Shown here: positions 1-8,227 of the stretch, one piece after another
Layout: every line of letters begins with the position of its first letter
Position numbering within the stretch: position 1 is the first letter of the stretch
Origin: Treponema pedis
GTDB taxonomy: Bacteria; Spirochaetota; Spirochaetia; Treponematales; Treponemataceae
Direction of reading: 5' to 3'
Assembly: GCF_017161325.1 (NCBI RefSeq)
Contig: NZ_CP045670.1
Coordinates: forward strand, 310,001-374,000
Length of the DNA: 64,000 nt
The notes under the pieces: model-generated
Seen by the model: the letters and a program-made list of their open reading frames with translations, nothing else
Told to the model about the DNA's origin: nothing
Databases searched by the model: none
Made by a program: the position numbers and the translations under genes

Positions 1-398
1 AGAAAGCGGGCGGGGAAATCCGCTTTTTCGGTTAAGGCCGTTTTTTTAAGAGCCGTATCGACGGCTTTTGAAATTCTTTCTTTTTCCCATTTTAAATTTT
101 TAGGGCCGAAAGCAATATCTTCGCGGGGTGTTTCTCCTAAAATTTGCGTTTCCGCTTCCTGAAAAACAAGGCCCGTTTTTGCGTATGAAATAACCTTTCC
201 CGAATCCGCCTGTTCAAGACCTGCAATAATGGCCGTAAGAAGACTTTTACCGGAGCCGTTTTCCCCTCCGATAACAGTGCATGAGGCTTCAGGAATTTCA
301 AAACTTATGTCCCGTAAGGCTTCAATTTTTCCGTTTATCGTCTCAAAAGTTTTACATATATTTTTAACTTTCAGTGTTTTTGATTCTTCAGATACCAT
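1..398 (-). CDS. ABC transporter ATPase, biotin ECF transporter (partial)
   Basis: This is the N-terminal part of an ATP-binding cassette protein that runs off the left edge of the window; about 132 codons are visible. The start is the ATG at 398, two bases after the bioY stop, so the two genes are cotranscribed and probably translationally coupled. The translation shows the Walker A motif GGENGSGKS near residue 40 and a Q-loop region VFQEAETQIL typical of EcfA/CbiO-type ATPases of vitamin ECF transporters. The Walker B and signature motifs lie outside the window. With BioY directly upstream, the likely role is energising biotin uptake as BioM or EcfA at the inner face of the inner membrane. 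Whether a BioN/EcfT permease follows cannot be seen. Confidence 0.88.
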   Translation of the reverse strand, partial: MVSEESKTLKVKNICKTFETINGKIEALRDISFEIPEASCTVIGGENGSGKSLLTAIIAGLEQADSGKVISYAKTGLVFQEAETQILGETPREDIAFGPKNLKWEKERISKAVDTALKKTALTEKADFPARF

Positions 399-400
399 TA

Positions 401-994
401 TTATTTTTCTAAATGCAAATATTGAGCAAAAATAGGGCGCAGTTTTAATGCAACGGGAATTGCAACGGCCGTTTTTAAAAAATCTCCGGGCAAATAGGGT
501 AAAACGCATACACCCACAGTATATGTAAAAAGGTTTTTGTCCTGAGGTATTTTTCCTCCCGCCGCCGCCCATGCCGAAAACCGGATAACACCCGGAATGT
601 ACAGAATAACCATTCCTGCAAAGACGGCAAGGGAAATTCGGATAATTGCGGATTTGCATATCTTTTTTTCGGAAACCGAAGGTGTGCCTGCAATAAAACC
701 TGCAATAACGGCTCCGAGTAAATATCCTAAAAGAAAGCCTCCCGTAGGCCCCAGCCATACCCCTATGCCGCCTCTGCCGCCTGCATATACCGGAAAACCT
801 ATCAATCCTGCGGCAAGAAAGAGTGCTGCCGGAGCTCCTGCAAGTTTGCCCCCGATAAGAACCGCCGCTAAAATACATAAAACATTTTGCAATACAATCG
901 GAACCGCTCCCAGAGGAATAATCATAAAACCGCCTATACATATAATTGCCGCAAGTACTGCTATAAATGCCGATTTTATTCCTATTTTATTCAT
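401..994 (-). CDS. bioY: Biotin ECF transporter S component BioY
   Basis: This 197-residue integral membrane protein matches the BioY family: a hydrophobic protein of about six segments with the family block around residues 70-95 containing AGGRGGIGVWLGPTGG. BioY binds biotin in the inner membrane and is powered by ATPase and EcfT partners. The adjacent downstream ATPase gene supports this. A good ribosome site (ggag) precedes the ATG at 994. A GC-rich imperfect hairpin lies in the leader at 1020-1043; no known biotin riboswitch or clear BirA operator was recognised. Length is normal for the family. Confidence 0.93.
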   Translation of the reverse strand: MNKIGIKSAFIAVLAAIICIGGFMIIPLGAVPIVLQNVLCILAAVLIGGKLAGAPAALFLAAGLIGFPVYAGGRGGIGVWLGPTGGFLLGYLLGAVIAGFIAGTPSVSEKKICKSAIIRISLAVFAGMVILYIPGVIRFSAWAAAGGKIPQDKNLFTYTVGVCVLPYLPGDFLKTAVAIPVALKLRPIFAQYLHLEK

Positions 995-1187
995 AATCTT
1001 TCTCCTAAATTTAAGTTGCCCGCAGGGCGGTTAATCCTGCCGGCCCTTTCTTGTTAATATCAGGCTTAATACGTATAAAAGCCTTAATTACAAGAGCCGT
1101 ATTATAATAGGTTTTGTAATATTTGTCCATAAATAAACTTAGGGTTTTGCATAAAATGGACCGTGAAGTTTAATTTCATATATGAAC

Positions 1188-1217
1188 TTGACAAAAAAAA
1201 GAAAAAAAGTGTATCAT
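1188..1217 (+). promoter_or_regulatory. Sigma-70-type promoter for the 1245 lipoprotein operon
   Basis: A perfect TTGACA at 1188-1193 is followed after 18 bases by TATCAT at 1212-1217. The spacer is almost pure A. The predicted transcript starts about 20 bases before a strong ribosome site (aggaggt, 1234-1240) and the ATG at 1245. Confidence 0.7.
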
Positions 1218-1244
1218 TAGTAAATGTGAATTTAGGAGGTTCTC

Positions 1245-2315
1245 ATGAAAAAAGGTAATAAAATTATAATTACAGTTTTTATAGCTTTTGCCGTTTTGTT
1301 TTCAGCATGTAAGTCTACTCCCGAGACAAAGCCTGCTGCAAAACCGGAACCTGAAGCCGTAAAACCTGAATCCGAAATGACGGAGAAGCCTGCGGAAGAA
1401 AAAATGGAATCGGCGGAAGATACGGAAAAAGCGCGGCTTTTGGCGGAATTGGAAAAAGTTCGTGACGGACGGTTAAAAGCCGCCAGAGAAACAGCTGTGG
1501 AGTTGGGTGCCGATAATGATTATCCTGATAAATTTTCGGAAGCCTCAGCAGTTGAAACGAATGCCGCAAACGATACGGAAAACGGAAATTTAAAAGAAGC
1601 TATTGATAAATACAACGAAGCTGCCGACCGCTATGAAACTCTTTCAAATTTAATGAAAGCATCGTCTTTTCGCAATGAAATTGAAGAATACGGCTTTGCC
1701 CGTTTTTCCGCCGAGGATTATGTAGAAGCCGAAAGACTTTCCATAAACGCTCTTGACCATTACGAATTGGATTACAAGATGGCAAAAGAAACTTCCGAAG
1801 ACGCTTTAAAACTTTATGAAAGTATTGCAAATAAAGGGTATTTTGAATTTACAAAAATCGCAAAAGATGAAGCGAAAGAACATAAAGCGGACTGCGATTC
1901 CATTAAGGTTGCAAGAAGCAGGACTGAAGACTATAATGCTGCGGTACGTTTATTTAATGAAGGAAAAGCAATGGCGGAAGAGGGAAATTACAGAGCCTCT
2001 TTTTATGCTTATAATAAATCTGGAGAAGGTTTTAAAACTCTTTACAATGAAGTTTCCGCAAAACGTGCGGAAGCCGAAGCTGCAATGGCGGAAGCGGCCC
2101 GCAAACAGGAAGAAAGCTCCGCATTGGCATTGGAAGCCGACAAGGAAGCTCCTCTTACCGAAGCGGGAGAAGGTTTTTCCGACGGTGAACTTGACTTGGA
2201 AGATAAGACAACGGAACCCGAGGGGGAAGCTGAAAATATAGATGAAACCGAAGAACCGGAAACCGGTATGGAGCCTGTTGAAGAACAGGGGAATTCCAAT
2301 GAAGGAGGGCAATAA
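1245..2315 (+). CDS. Secreted lipoprotein with TPR-like helical repeats
   Basis: The 356-residue product starts with a lipoprotein signal peptide ending in a lipobox FSAC (Cys22), so it should be lipidated and membrane anchored. After a Pro/Glu-rich linker (residues 24-60) the chain is Ala/Glu/Lys-rich and helical, with repeated features such as AIDKYNEAADRYE and RASFYAYNKSGEG that resemble tetratricopeptide repeats. The C-terminal 50 residues are strongly acidic and probably disordered. The next gene overlaps its stop by one base (TAATG) and has a similar TPR-like region plus LysM, so the two probably act together in the periplasm or at the cell wall. I recognise no enzymatic motif. Function is unknown. 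Confidence 0.8.
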   Translation: MKKGNKIIITVFIAFAVLFSACKSTPETKPAAKPEPEAVKPESEMTEKPAEEKMESAEDTEKARLLAELEKVRDGRLKAARETAVELGADNDYPDKFSEASAVETNAANDTENGNLKEAIDKYNEAADRYETLSNLMKASSFRNEIEEYGFARFSAEDYVEAERLSINALDHYELDYKMAKETSEDALKLYESIANKGYFEFTKIAKDEAKEHKADCDSIKVARSRTEDYNAAVRLFNEGKAMAEEGNYRASFYAYNKSGEGFKTLYNEVSAKRAEAEAAMAEAARKQEESSALALEADKEAPLTEAGEGFSDGELDLEDKTTEPEGEAENIDETEEPETGMEPVEEQGNSNEGGQ

Positions 2316-3070
2316 TGAAAAAACTTGCAATAGCCGTAATATTAGGTTTAATTTTACTGCCTGTTTTTGCAGTATCCTATGATGATAATGAATATCAGCG
2401 CAAGAGCCGTGCGTATACCGAGCTGGCAAACAAATCTTATGATGAAGGAGATTACGATGCCGCAATAGAATATGCAAAACTTGCGGAAGATTTTGCAAGA
2501 CAATCTTCGGAATTTATTCAACTTATGCTTGCGCGCACCGAAGCCGAACAGGAAATGAATAAGGCGAGAACCCGCTTTACTTGGGCAAAGCAAAACGGAG
2601 CCGAAGAAAAATACCCTGAAGAGTATGCTTCCGCTGAAACGGCATTAACGGCGGGAAGTGTAGCTTTCGATAACGAAAATTATGATGTGGCTGTAGTTTG
2701 TGCACATAAAGTATTGGACGCTCTTTCCGTTGTAAAAGGCGGAGAAGCTTCCTCTTCAGGAAGTTCCATGGCAAAAGATGATTCTATGAGTTCAGACTCT
2801 ATGCTTGAAGAGCTTCCGGCCGAATATAGGATACGTACATGGCGAGGTGAACGGGATTGTTTGTGGAATATCGCCGGGAAAAAAGAAGTTTACGATAATC
2901 CTTTTATGTGGAAAAAGTTATTTGATGCAAATAAAGATAAATTACCCGATGCTTCAAACCCTAACTGGGTAGAACCGGGAATTATTTTAACTATTCCGAG
3001 TATACGAGGAGAAAAACGCTCAGGTCTTTACGACCATTCAAAAACATATAAATCTCTTCCTAAAAAATAA
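2315..3070 (+). CDS. Periplasmic TPR-like protein with C-terminal LysM domain
   Basis: The 251-residue product has a cleavable signal peptide (residues 1-20, ending near FAVS), then TPR-like helices (YTELANKSYDEGDYDAAIEYAKLAEDF lies near residues 35-60, quoted only in part: DEGDYDAAIEYAKLAEDF), a Ser-rich linker at 145-160, and a C-terminal LysM-type module (about 170-235). The LysM features are YRIRTWRGERDCLWNIAGK, then PFMWKKLFDANKDKL, and a hydrophobic end GIILTIPS. LysM modules bind N-acetylglucosamine polymers, so attachment to peptidoglycan is the natural inference. The gene overlaps the preceding lipoprotein by one base and has a strong ribosome site (aaggaggg) inside that gene. The operon ends at the hairpin terminator at 3129. 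Confidence 0.82.
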   Translation: MKKLAIAVILGLILLPVFAVSYDDNEYQRKSRAYTELANKSYDEGDYDAAIEYAKLAEDFARQSSEFIQLMLARTEAEQEMNKARTRFTWAKQNGAEEKYPEEYASAETALTAGSVAFDNENYDVAVVCAHKVLDALSVVKGGEASSSGSSMAKDDSMSSDSMLEELPAEYRIRTWRGERDCLWNIAGKKEVYDNPFMWKKLFDANKDKLPDASNPNWVEPGIILTIPSIRGEKRSGLYDHSKTYKSLPKK

Positions 3071-3128
3071 AACCGGATAATACTCCGAAAACCTTTGAGG
3101 TTTTAAGGAAGGCTTAATAGTTTATTTA

Positions 3129-3170
3129 AAAGGCAATACTTTTATTTTAAAGTATTGCCTTTATTTTTAA
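3129..3170 (+). terminator. Rho-independent terminator, possibly bidirectional
   Basis: Arms 3129-3142 and 3149-3162 form a 14-bp perfect stem around a short A/T loop, followed by a T-rich run. It lies between the convergent LysM gene (ends 3070) and guaB (ends 3190) and can serve both. Confidence 0.85.
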
Positions 3171-3189
3171 ACAAGATTTAAAGGATTTT

Positions 3190-4704
3190 TTAATAATTAT
3201 TTCCCGAAGTATGGCCTATATCTTTAAGTACTACATCATGCGGGCCGCCTTCTATAATGCTTGCAGAAGAAACTAATGTTAATTTCGCTTCTTTTTTGAA
3301 TTCTTCTATATTTAGAACACCGCAGTTACACATTGTAGAGCGTATTTTATTTAAGGTTACGGAAACATTGTCGTGCAGCTTTCCGGCATACGGAACATAA
3401 GAGTCAACCCCTTCTTCAAATGAAAGTTTTTTTTCTCCGCCTGAATCGTAGCGCTGCCAATTACGTGCGCGTGCGGAGCCTTCTCCCCAATATTCTTTCA
3501 TATAATTTCCGTTAATTAAGACCTTATTTGTCGGGCTTTCATCAAAGCGGGCAAAGTATCTTCCTAGCATACAAAAATCGCTTCCCATTGCAAGGGCTAA
3601 TGTTATGTGGTAATCGAAAACAATTCCGCCGTCCGAACAAATGGGAATATAAACTCCGGTTTTTTTAAAATACTCGTCTCTGGCTTTCGCAACTTCTATT
3701 ACCGCCGTAGCCTGACCTCGTCCTATGCCTTTTGTTTCACGGGTAATGCAAATTGACCCGCCCCCGATTCCGACTTTAATAAAATCGGCTCCGGCTTTCG
3801 CTAAAAAATTAAAGCCGTCCGCATCGACGACATTGCCGGCTCCTATCGGAACGGAATCTCCGTAGAGGTCTTTTACGAATTTTATAGTCTGCTTTTGCCA
3901 TTCGCTGAAGCCGTCAGAAGAATCGATACAAAGCACATCGGCTCCGGCTTCAATTAAGGCGGGCACCCTTTCCCGATAATCCCGCGTATTTATTCCGGCT
4001 CCTACCATATAGCGTTTTTTTTCATCAAGTAATTCTAAAGGATTTTCGGCGTTGCTTTCGTAATCTTTTCTAAAAACAAAGGCAACAAGATTACCGTTTT
4101 TATTTAAAATGGGAAGAGAATTTAATTTATATTCCCAAATTATATCATGTGCTTTTTTCAGTGAAACTCCTTCTTCCGCAACGTGGAGTCTTTCTATAGG
4201 TGTCATAAATTTTTCTACCGGCGTATCGTCTGCAATATGACCTATTCTATAGTCGCGTCCTGTAACTACTCCTAAAAGTTTTCCGTGAGCGGTTCCGTCT
4301 TCGGTAACCGCAACCGTTGTATGGTCGGTCTTTGCTTTTAAGGCAAGCACATCGGACAGGGTATTCTTAGGCGTAAGATTGGAATCGCTTTCTACAAAGC
4401 CTGCTCTATAATTTTTAACACGTGCAGTCATTGCAGCTTCATTTTCGATTGATTGCGAACCGAATATAAAAGCAAGACCTCCTTCGCGTGCCAAAGCAAT
4501 TGCCATTCCGTCGTCCGAAACCGATTGCATTATTGCGGAAACAAGCGGTATGTTTAAGCGGATTTTCGGTTTTTTTCCTTTTTTAAATTTGGTAAGCGGA
4601 GTTTGAAGAGATACCGCCGAAGGAATGTGATTAGTACCTGAAAGGCGCGGTACTAACAAGTATTCGCTGAAAGTATGCGAAGGTTCATCGTAAAAAAACG
4701 CCAT
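3190..4704 (-). CDS. guaB: Inosine-5'-monophosphate dehydrogenase
   Basis: This 504-residue enzyme oxidises IMP to XMP with NAD+, the committed step of GTP synthesis in the cytoplasm. The TIM-barrel core is interrupted by a pair of CBS domains (about residues 105-220, with GVVTGRDYR and [13 protein letters not shown]). The catalytic loop [17 protein letters not shown] carries the active-site Cys319. IMP-binding segments ([35 protein letters not shown]) are present, and the flap region follows near residues 400-430. The ATG at 4704 has a good ribosome site (ggaggt). Length matches the family. It is monocistronic, with a recognisable promoter upstream. Confidence 0.97.
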   Translation of the reverse strand: MAFFYDEPSHTFSEYLLVPRLSGTNHIPSAVSLQTPLTKFKKGKKPKIRLNIPLVSAIMQSVSDDGMAIALAREGGLAFIFGSQSIENEAAMTARVKNYRAGFVESDSNLTPKNTLSDVLALKAKTDHTTVAVTEDGTAHGKLLGVVTGRDYRIGHIADDTPVEKFMTPIERLHVAEEGVSLKKAHDIIWEYKLNSLPILNKNGNLVAFVFRKDYESNAENPLELLDEKKRYMVGAGINTRDYRERVPALIEAGADVLCIDSSDGFSEWQKQTIKFVKDLYGDSVPIGAGNVVDADGFNFLAKAGADFIKVGIGGGSICITRETKGIGRGQATAVIEVAKARDEYFKKTGVYIPICSDGGIVFDYHITLALAMGSDFCMLGRYFARFDESPTNKVLINGNYMKEYWGEGSARARNWQRYDSGGEKKLSFEEGVDSYVPYAGKLHDNVSVTLNKIRSTMCNCGVLNIEEFKKEAKLTLVSSASIIEGGPHDVVLKDIGHTSGNNY

Positions 4705-4728
4705 AAGTTACCTCCAAATAATTTACTG

Positions 4729-4757
4729 ATGATATAATTTTAATTTAAAAAATTCAA
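4729..4757 (-). promoter_or_regulatory. Promoter for guaB
   Basis: On the minus strand TTGAAT (4757-4752) and TATCAT (4734-4729) are separated by 17 bases, about 25 bases upstream of the guaB start codon. Confidence 0.6.
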
Positions 4758-4879
4758 GCAGGCAAAATAACAGGGGTATAATAGACACGGCTTTATAAAT
4801 TTGATAAAATGCGGTTTGAAAATTGCAGGCTTTTAAAATTAAGCTTTATTTTTCAAATCCCGTCAATAAGGAGAGGTGT

Positions 4880-5554
4880 ATGAATTATTTTGTTTTAATC
4901 GGCGTTGCTATTATCATTGTCGGTTTTATTTTAAAACTCGATGTAGTAGCTGTTGTATTGCTTTCCGGTCTTGTAACCGGTTTAATTTCCGGCAAGGGCG
5001 TTGTAGAAATTCTAAACGATATAGGAACCGGTTTTATAAATAACCGCTATATGAGTTTGTTCTTTCTTTCAATTCCGGCTATAGTTATAATGGAGCGGTA
5101 CGGGCTTAAAGAAAAAGCGGCCGATTTTATTAAAAAAATTAAGGGTGTAAGCGCAGGAATGGTAATTTGGCTTTACATTGCCATACGTACTGCCGCTGCG
5201 GCTTTGTCCATACGCTTAGGCGGTCATATTTCTTTTGTACGTCCGCTTATTTTGCCCATGGCGGAAGGAGCCGCACAAAAAAACATTAAACTTACCGAAG
5301 ATGATATTGAAAAAATAAAGGCTTTAGCGGGAGCTTCCGAAAATTATGGAAATTTTTTCGGACAAAATATTTTTCCCGTTTCTTCAGGTGTACTTTTAAT
5401 TACCGGTACATTAAAAGAACAGGGATTGGACGTAACGAATACCGATATCGCAAAATATTCCGTTTTAGCCGGTGTTGCAATGGTACTTATTGCTCTTGTA
5501 CAATGCTGGTTGTTTGAACGTAATCTTAGAAAAGGAGAAAAGGCCGATGTTTAG
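4880..5554 (+). CDS. DUF969 family membrane protein, probable 5-oxoproline transporter subunit
   Basis: The 224-residue product is a polytopic membrane protein of the DUF969 family, with about five to six hydrophobic segments and the conserved stretch RLGGHISFVRPLILPMAEG (residues 113-131). I place the start at the ATG at 4880, because a strong ribosome site (aaggagagg) sits just before it, instead of 57 bases upstream. The family is usually encoded with DUF979, and the pair is annotated in public resources as a two-subunit 5-oxoproline transporter. Here it is followed by DUF979 (8-base overlap) and pyroglutamyl peptidase, which fits uptake or handling of pyroglutamate released from peptides. 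A possible -10 (tataat, 4777-4782) lies about 100 bases upstream with only a weak -35. Confidence 0.86.
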   Translation: MNYFVLIGVAIIIVGFILKLDVVAVVLLSGLVTGLISGKGVVEILNDIGTGFINNRYMSLFFLSIPAIVIMERYGLKEKAADFIKKIKGVSAGMVIWLYIAIRTAAAALSIRLGGHISFVRPLILPMAEGAAQKNIKLTEDDIEKIKALAGASENYGNFFGQNIFPVSSGVLLITGTLKEQGLDVTNTDIAKYSVLAGVAMVLIALVQCWLFERNLRKGEKADV

Positions 5555-6545
5555 TTTTATTTTTAACAATACTGTAATTATAGATGAAATAGTATACGGA
5601 ATTTGCGGAATTATATGTATAATTACCGGCATTACCGCTATTAAAGATAAAAAAATTCCGATAGGAACATTTTTGTTTTGGACTGTTTTAGGCGTTTTGT
5701 TTATGTTCGGAAAAGTATTTATATCTTATATTCCTTATGGAGGCACTATTATAGGAGCCTTACTTATAGGTCTCGGAATACTTACCTTAACTAAACAGGT
5801 AAAGGTGGCGGATATCCCTGCCGCATCGAAAGAAGAGGTTTTTGAAAATGCAAAAAAAGTGGGGAATAAAATTTTTATTCCCGCCCTTCTTATCGGTGTT
5901 ACGGCTATGCTTTTTGCCCAAATGAAAAGCTTTAATATTTCGGTGGGCACAAATGATGCGGGTAAAGCTGTTATTTTCGGTTTTTCCACAGCTCAGGTTT
6001 TAGGTCTTTCATCCGTTATTACTCTTATAGTTGCCGTACTCTTAACTAAGGCAAAGACGAAAGATACTTTTAACGATACATCGAAAATGCTTATGCAAAT
6101 AGGAGCCTCAAGTTTACTGCCGCAGCTTTTGGGTGTTTTGGGAGCGGTTTTTGCCGCCGCCGGAATCGGTAAAATTATAGGTAATGCCGCAGGAGGCATT
6201 GTACCGCAGGGAGTACCGGTTATAGGTGTTATAGCTTATTGTGCCGGTATGGTTATTTTTACAATGATAATGGGAAATGCCTTTGCGGCTTTTACGGTTA
6301 TTACAATAGGTGTAGGAATCCCCTTTGTTATTTCTCAAGGAGGAAATCCTGCCGTTGTAAGTGCGTTGGGTATGACTTGCGGATATTGCGGAACCTTGCT
6401 TACGCCTATGGCTGCAAACTTTAATATTGTTCCTGCTTCAATTTTGGAAACACGCGATAAATACAGCTTAATTAAAGCTCAAGCTTTTATGTCCGCAGCT
6501 CTTATTATCGTGCATATAATTTTAATGCTTATATTTGCATTTTAA
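5547..6545 (+). CDS. DUF979 family membrane protein, probable 5-oxoproline transporter subunit
   Basis: The 332-residue product is a DUF979-type integral membrane protein with about nine to ten hydrophobic segments, including [20 protein letters not shown] and the conserved Gly/Cys-rich [19 protein letters not shown] near the C-terminal third. The start is the ATG at 5547, eight bases inside the end of the DUF969 gene, with aaaggag at 5531-5537. Tight overlap implies translational coupling and a heteromeric transporter. Substrate assignment rests on the family pairing and on the neighbouring pcp gene, and is inferred from context. Confidence 0.85.
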   Translation: MFSFIFNNTVIIDEIVYGICGIICIITGITAIKDKKIPIGTFLFWTVLGVLFMFGKVFISYIPYGGTIIGALLIGLGILTLTKQVKVADIPAASKEEVFENAKKVGNKIFIPALLIGVTAMLFAQMKSFNISVGTNDAGKAVIFGFSTAQVLGLSSVITLIVAVLLTKAKTKDTFNDTSKMLMQIGASSLLPQLLGVLGAVFAAAGIGKIIGNAAGGIVPQGVPVIGVIAYCAGMVIFTMIMGNAFAAFTVITIGVGIPFVISQGGNPAVVSALGMTCGYCGTLLTPMAANFNIVPASILETRDKYSLIKAQAFMSAALIIVHIILMLIFAF

Positions 6546-6574
6546 ATTTTAGATATTATTTTAAGGATAGGTTT

Positions 6575-7228
6575 ATGAAGATTTTAGTTACCGGTTTTGA
6601 CCCTTTCGGCGGAGAAAAAATTAACCCCGCATTGGAAACAATTAAACTGCTTCCCGATACGATTTTAAGCGCAAAAATTATAAAGCTTGAAATCCCTACG
6701 GTTATAGGAAAATCCGTGGCAAAAATTAAGGAAACAATTGAAAAAGAAGAACCTGATGTTGTTTTAAGCATAGGGCAGGCGGGAGGCAGGGCCGATATTT
6801 CCGTAGAACGAATCGGAATAAATATAGATGATTGCCGAATTCCCGATAACGAGGGTAATCAACCTATAGACGAGCCCGTTGTAAAAGGCGGGCCTGCGGC
6901 GTATTTTGTAACCTTACCTATTAAAGCCATTGTCGAAAAACTGAGATTGGAAAAAATTCCCGCTTCCGTTTCAAACACTGCGGGAACTTTTATATGTAAC
7001 CATGTTTGTTACGGAGTATCTCATATAGCGGCTGCAAAAACCTCTGAGGGAAAACCTATGAAAAGCGGTTTTATTCATATTCCGTTTTTACCCGAACAGG
7101 TTATAGATAAGGCGGCAACAATGCCTTCAATGAGTTTAAAAACTATAGTTAAAGGAATTACTCTTGCTATTGAAGCGATTGTAGAAAATGCTTCGGATAT
7201 AAAAGTTTCAGGCGGAAAAATCTGCTGA
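6575..7228 (+). CDS. pcp: Pyrrolidone-carboxylate (pyroglutamyl) peptidase
   Basis: This 217-residue cytoplasmic cysteine peptidase removes N-terminal pyroglutamate from peptides. The catalytic triad can be read directly: Glu79 in [11 protein letters not shown], Cys141 in [12 protein letters not shown] and His168 in GFIHIPFLP. The opening [13 protein letters not shown] is diagnostic of peptidase family C15. The ATG at 6575 has aaggatagg upstream. It is third in the DUF969-DUF979-pcp cluster (29 bases after DUF979). The grouping suggests that imported or released 5-oxoproline peptides are processed by this operon, useful to a peptide-fermenting organism. Confidence 0.96.
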   Translation: MKILVTGFDPFGGEKINPALETIKLLPDTILSAKIIKLEIPTVIGKSVAKIKETIEKEEPDVVLSIGQAGGRADISVERIGINIDDCRIPDNEGNQPIDEPVVKGGPAAYFVTLPIKAIVEKLRLEKIPASVSNTAGTFICNHVCYGVSHIAAAKTSEGKPMKSGFIHIPFLPEQVIDKAATMPSMSLKTIVKGITLAIEAIVENASDIKVSGGKIC

Positions 7229-7335
7229 AAAACCCTTATATAGCTTTTATATCCGAATAAAAACCTTGGGGAGCAAATTGTTTAAACTTTTCAATTTGCT
7301 TCTCTATAAGGCCGCTATCGGTTTTATAAGCTATA

Positions 7336-7374
7336 GGGCATCTCTAAAAACCTTGTTGGATTTTTAAAGATGCC
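7336..7374. repeat. Imperfect hairpin, first of an adjacent pair
   Basis: Arms 7336-7350 and 7360-7374 (gggcatct... and ...agatgccc) pair over 15 bases with one mismatch around a 9-base loop. It directly abuts the next, larger hairpin. A terminator or a dispersed intergenic repeat is possible. Confidence 0.6.
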
Positions 7375-7425
7375 CGACGAGTTTTCATAAGTCTTTATGC
7401 ATAAATGACTTATGAAAACTCGTCG
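7375..7425. repeat. Long nearly perfect palindrome
   Basis: Arms of 19 bases at 7375-7393 and 7407-7425 are exact reverse complements. The loop contains the self-complementary tttatgcataaa, so the whole 51 bases can form a cruciform with a single unpaired base. There is no T-run directly after it, so a role as a repeat element or protein-binding site is as likely as termination. Confidence 0.7.
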
Positions 7426-7448
7426 CAATTTAAATCTAAGGTAAACCT

Positions 7449-7550
7449 CTAAATAAGGTTCTTCTTTGTAAAGCGGTAATATATAGCAATAAAATCAGGT
7501 AATGTAATTGATGTGCCGTTTACCGTTTCGCCTGTCAATTGCCGAATACC
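7449..7550 (-). pseudogene. Short coding-like remnant, unidentified
   Basis: On the minus strand an open frame of 34 codons between stops reads GIRQLTGETVNGTSITLPDF and continues IAIYYRFTKKNLI before a TAG. It lacks a start codon and looks like the C-terminal tail of a protein. A second frame nearby (about 7507-7650) is also open, which suggests decay with frameshifts. I do not recognise the parent gene. It lies next to the Rpn remnant and may belong to the same decayed insertion. Confidence 0.3.
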
Positions 7551-7723
7551 TTATATCTTCCTTAGTTTGAGAACAGTCTGGAGACAATGCTATAATATAA
7601 TTGTAAAAGTCAGCATTCCGATAATGTAAACCTTATTTTTATGTTTTATATGTATAGAATTATTTCCAAATTGTAAAGTTACATTAAAATAAAAACAGGG
7701 CTTTTTATAAGCCCCTTATAAGA

Positions 7724-7993
7724 TTACAGTTTTTCTATTTCGGATTCGGAAAGCCCGGTTATTTCTTTAATTAAGGCTATATCAAAGTTTTTCAGCTTCA
7801 TAAGTTTTGCCGTTTGCTTTAAACCTTCAGAAAATCCTTTATCCATAGCGTCCATTTCAAAAGTTGATAATAATCTGTATTCCTGTCTTGCCTGCTCGTT
7901 TTGTTTTACCGTCCGTATCATTTCTTCTATCCCCCTTGTAAATTCATTATTTGCCTTACCCGTTTTAAGGTATTCTAATTTTCTCCTTACGGT
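7724..7993 (-). pseudogene. C-terminal remnant of an Rpn-type nuclease/transposase
   Basis: The minus-strand frame is open from 7993 (just after a TAA) to the TAA at 7724. It gives about 89 residues, including RRKLEYLKTGKANNEF, a middle segment ending RQEYRLLS, and a C-terminus DIALIKEITGLSESEIEKL. That tail (repeated charged coiled segment, then a short helix-turn-helix-like ITGLSxxEIEKL) is the usual end of Rpn/PD-(D/E)XK family recombination-promoting nucleases, which are about 280-300 residues and abundant in treponemes. The nuclease domain is missing, so this is a truncated copy. An ATG at 7921 could start a 65-residue peptide, but the upstream frame still reads as family sequence. Its 5' side is joined to the 60-bp repeat at 7996-8055. 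Confidence 0.65.
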
Positions 7994-7995
7994 TT

Positions 7996-8055
7996 ATTCG
8001 AATTTTAACATAAGTTAGGATTATAAACAAGATACGGAAAATTAATTTCTTAAAA
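7996..8055 (-). repeat. 60-bp repeat, copy A (inverted copy of 13685-13744)
   Basis: Read on the minus strand this segment matches 13685-13744 at 57 of 60 positions, with 36 consecutive identical bases. It includes a TATAAT box and an ATG followed by four codons like those of the response regulator (ATG TTA AAA TTC GAA), then a TAA stop. It therefore looks like a displaced copy of that gene's promoter and first codons, now fused to the Rpn remnant. Confidence 0.85.
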
Positions 8056-8193
8056 GGCTGCAAATAGCGGACAAAGACAAGGCCAGTTCAATTTATATAG
8101 AGGTTTTTAAACTTTTACGTATTTAAAATATAATACGCTTTTTAATTCTTTACATTAAAAAAAGTTTATTTTTATCTTAACGGTTAATATTGG

Positions 8194-8222
8194 TAGACAA
8201 ATCTTTTTTTTTATAGTATAAA
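8194..8222 (+). promoter_or_regulatory. Promoter immediately upstream of the HAD gene
   Basis: TAGACA (8194-8199), 17-base spacer, TATAAA (8217-8222). The start codon at 8228 lies six bases after the -10 box, so the expected transcription start falls on or within a base or two of the ATG and no ribosome site can be in the mRNA. Confidence 0.6.
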
Positions 8223-8227
8223 ATCCT

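Larger units (their letters stand above)
7229..7723. other. Gene-poor stretch with three hairpins and gene remnants
   Basis: This 495-base stretch holds no intact gene. It begins with an imperfect hairpin at 7270-7306 (gagcaaattg opposite caatttgcttc), perhaps ending pcp transcription. Two further hairpins follow back to back at 7336-7425. A minus-strand open stretch at 7449-7550 looks like a coding remnant. The remainder is A/T-rich and I recognise nothing else. Confidence 0.6.

Noticed and set aside
229-435. Plus-strand open frame overlapping the bioY/ATPase junction
   Set aside because: It is antisense to two clear transporter genes, has no ribosome site and no family resemblance.
597-1034. 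145-codon plus-strand frame antisense to bioY
   Set aside because: A proline/isoleucine-rich shadow of a hydrophobic membrane-protein gene, common opposite such genes.
995-1244. Biotin riboswitch or BirA operator before bioY
   Set aside because: No clear BirA-type operator half-sites were found and no biotin riboswitch class is known. The GC-rich hairpin at 1020-1043 may be incidental.
1950-2498. 182-codon minus-strand frame under the lipoprotein and LysM genes
   Set aside because: The composition mirrors the Glu/Lys-rich sense strand and there is no start signal. The sense genes are well supported.
7270-7306. Hairpin after pcp as a tRNA or riboswitch
   Set aside because: It is a simple imperfect stem-loop without cloverleaf arms, conserved riboswitch core or CCA end.
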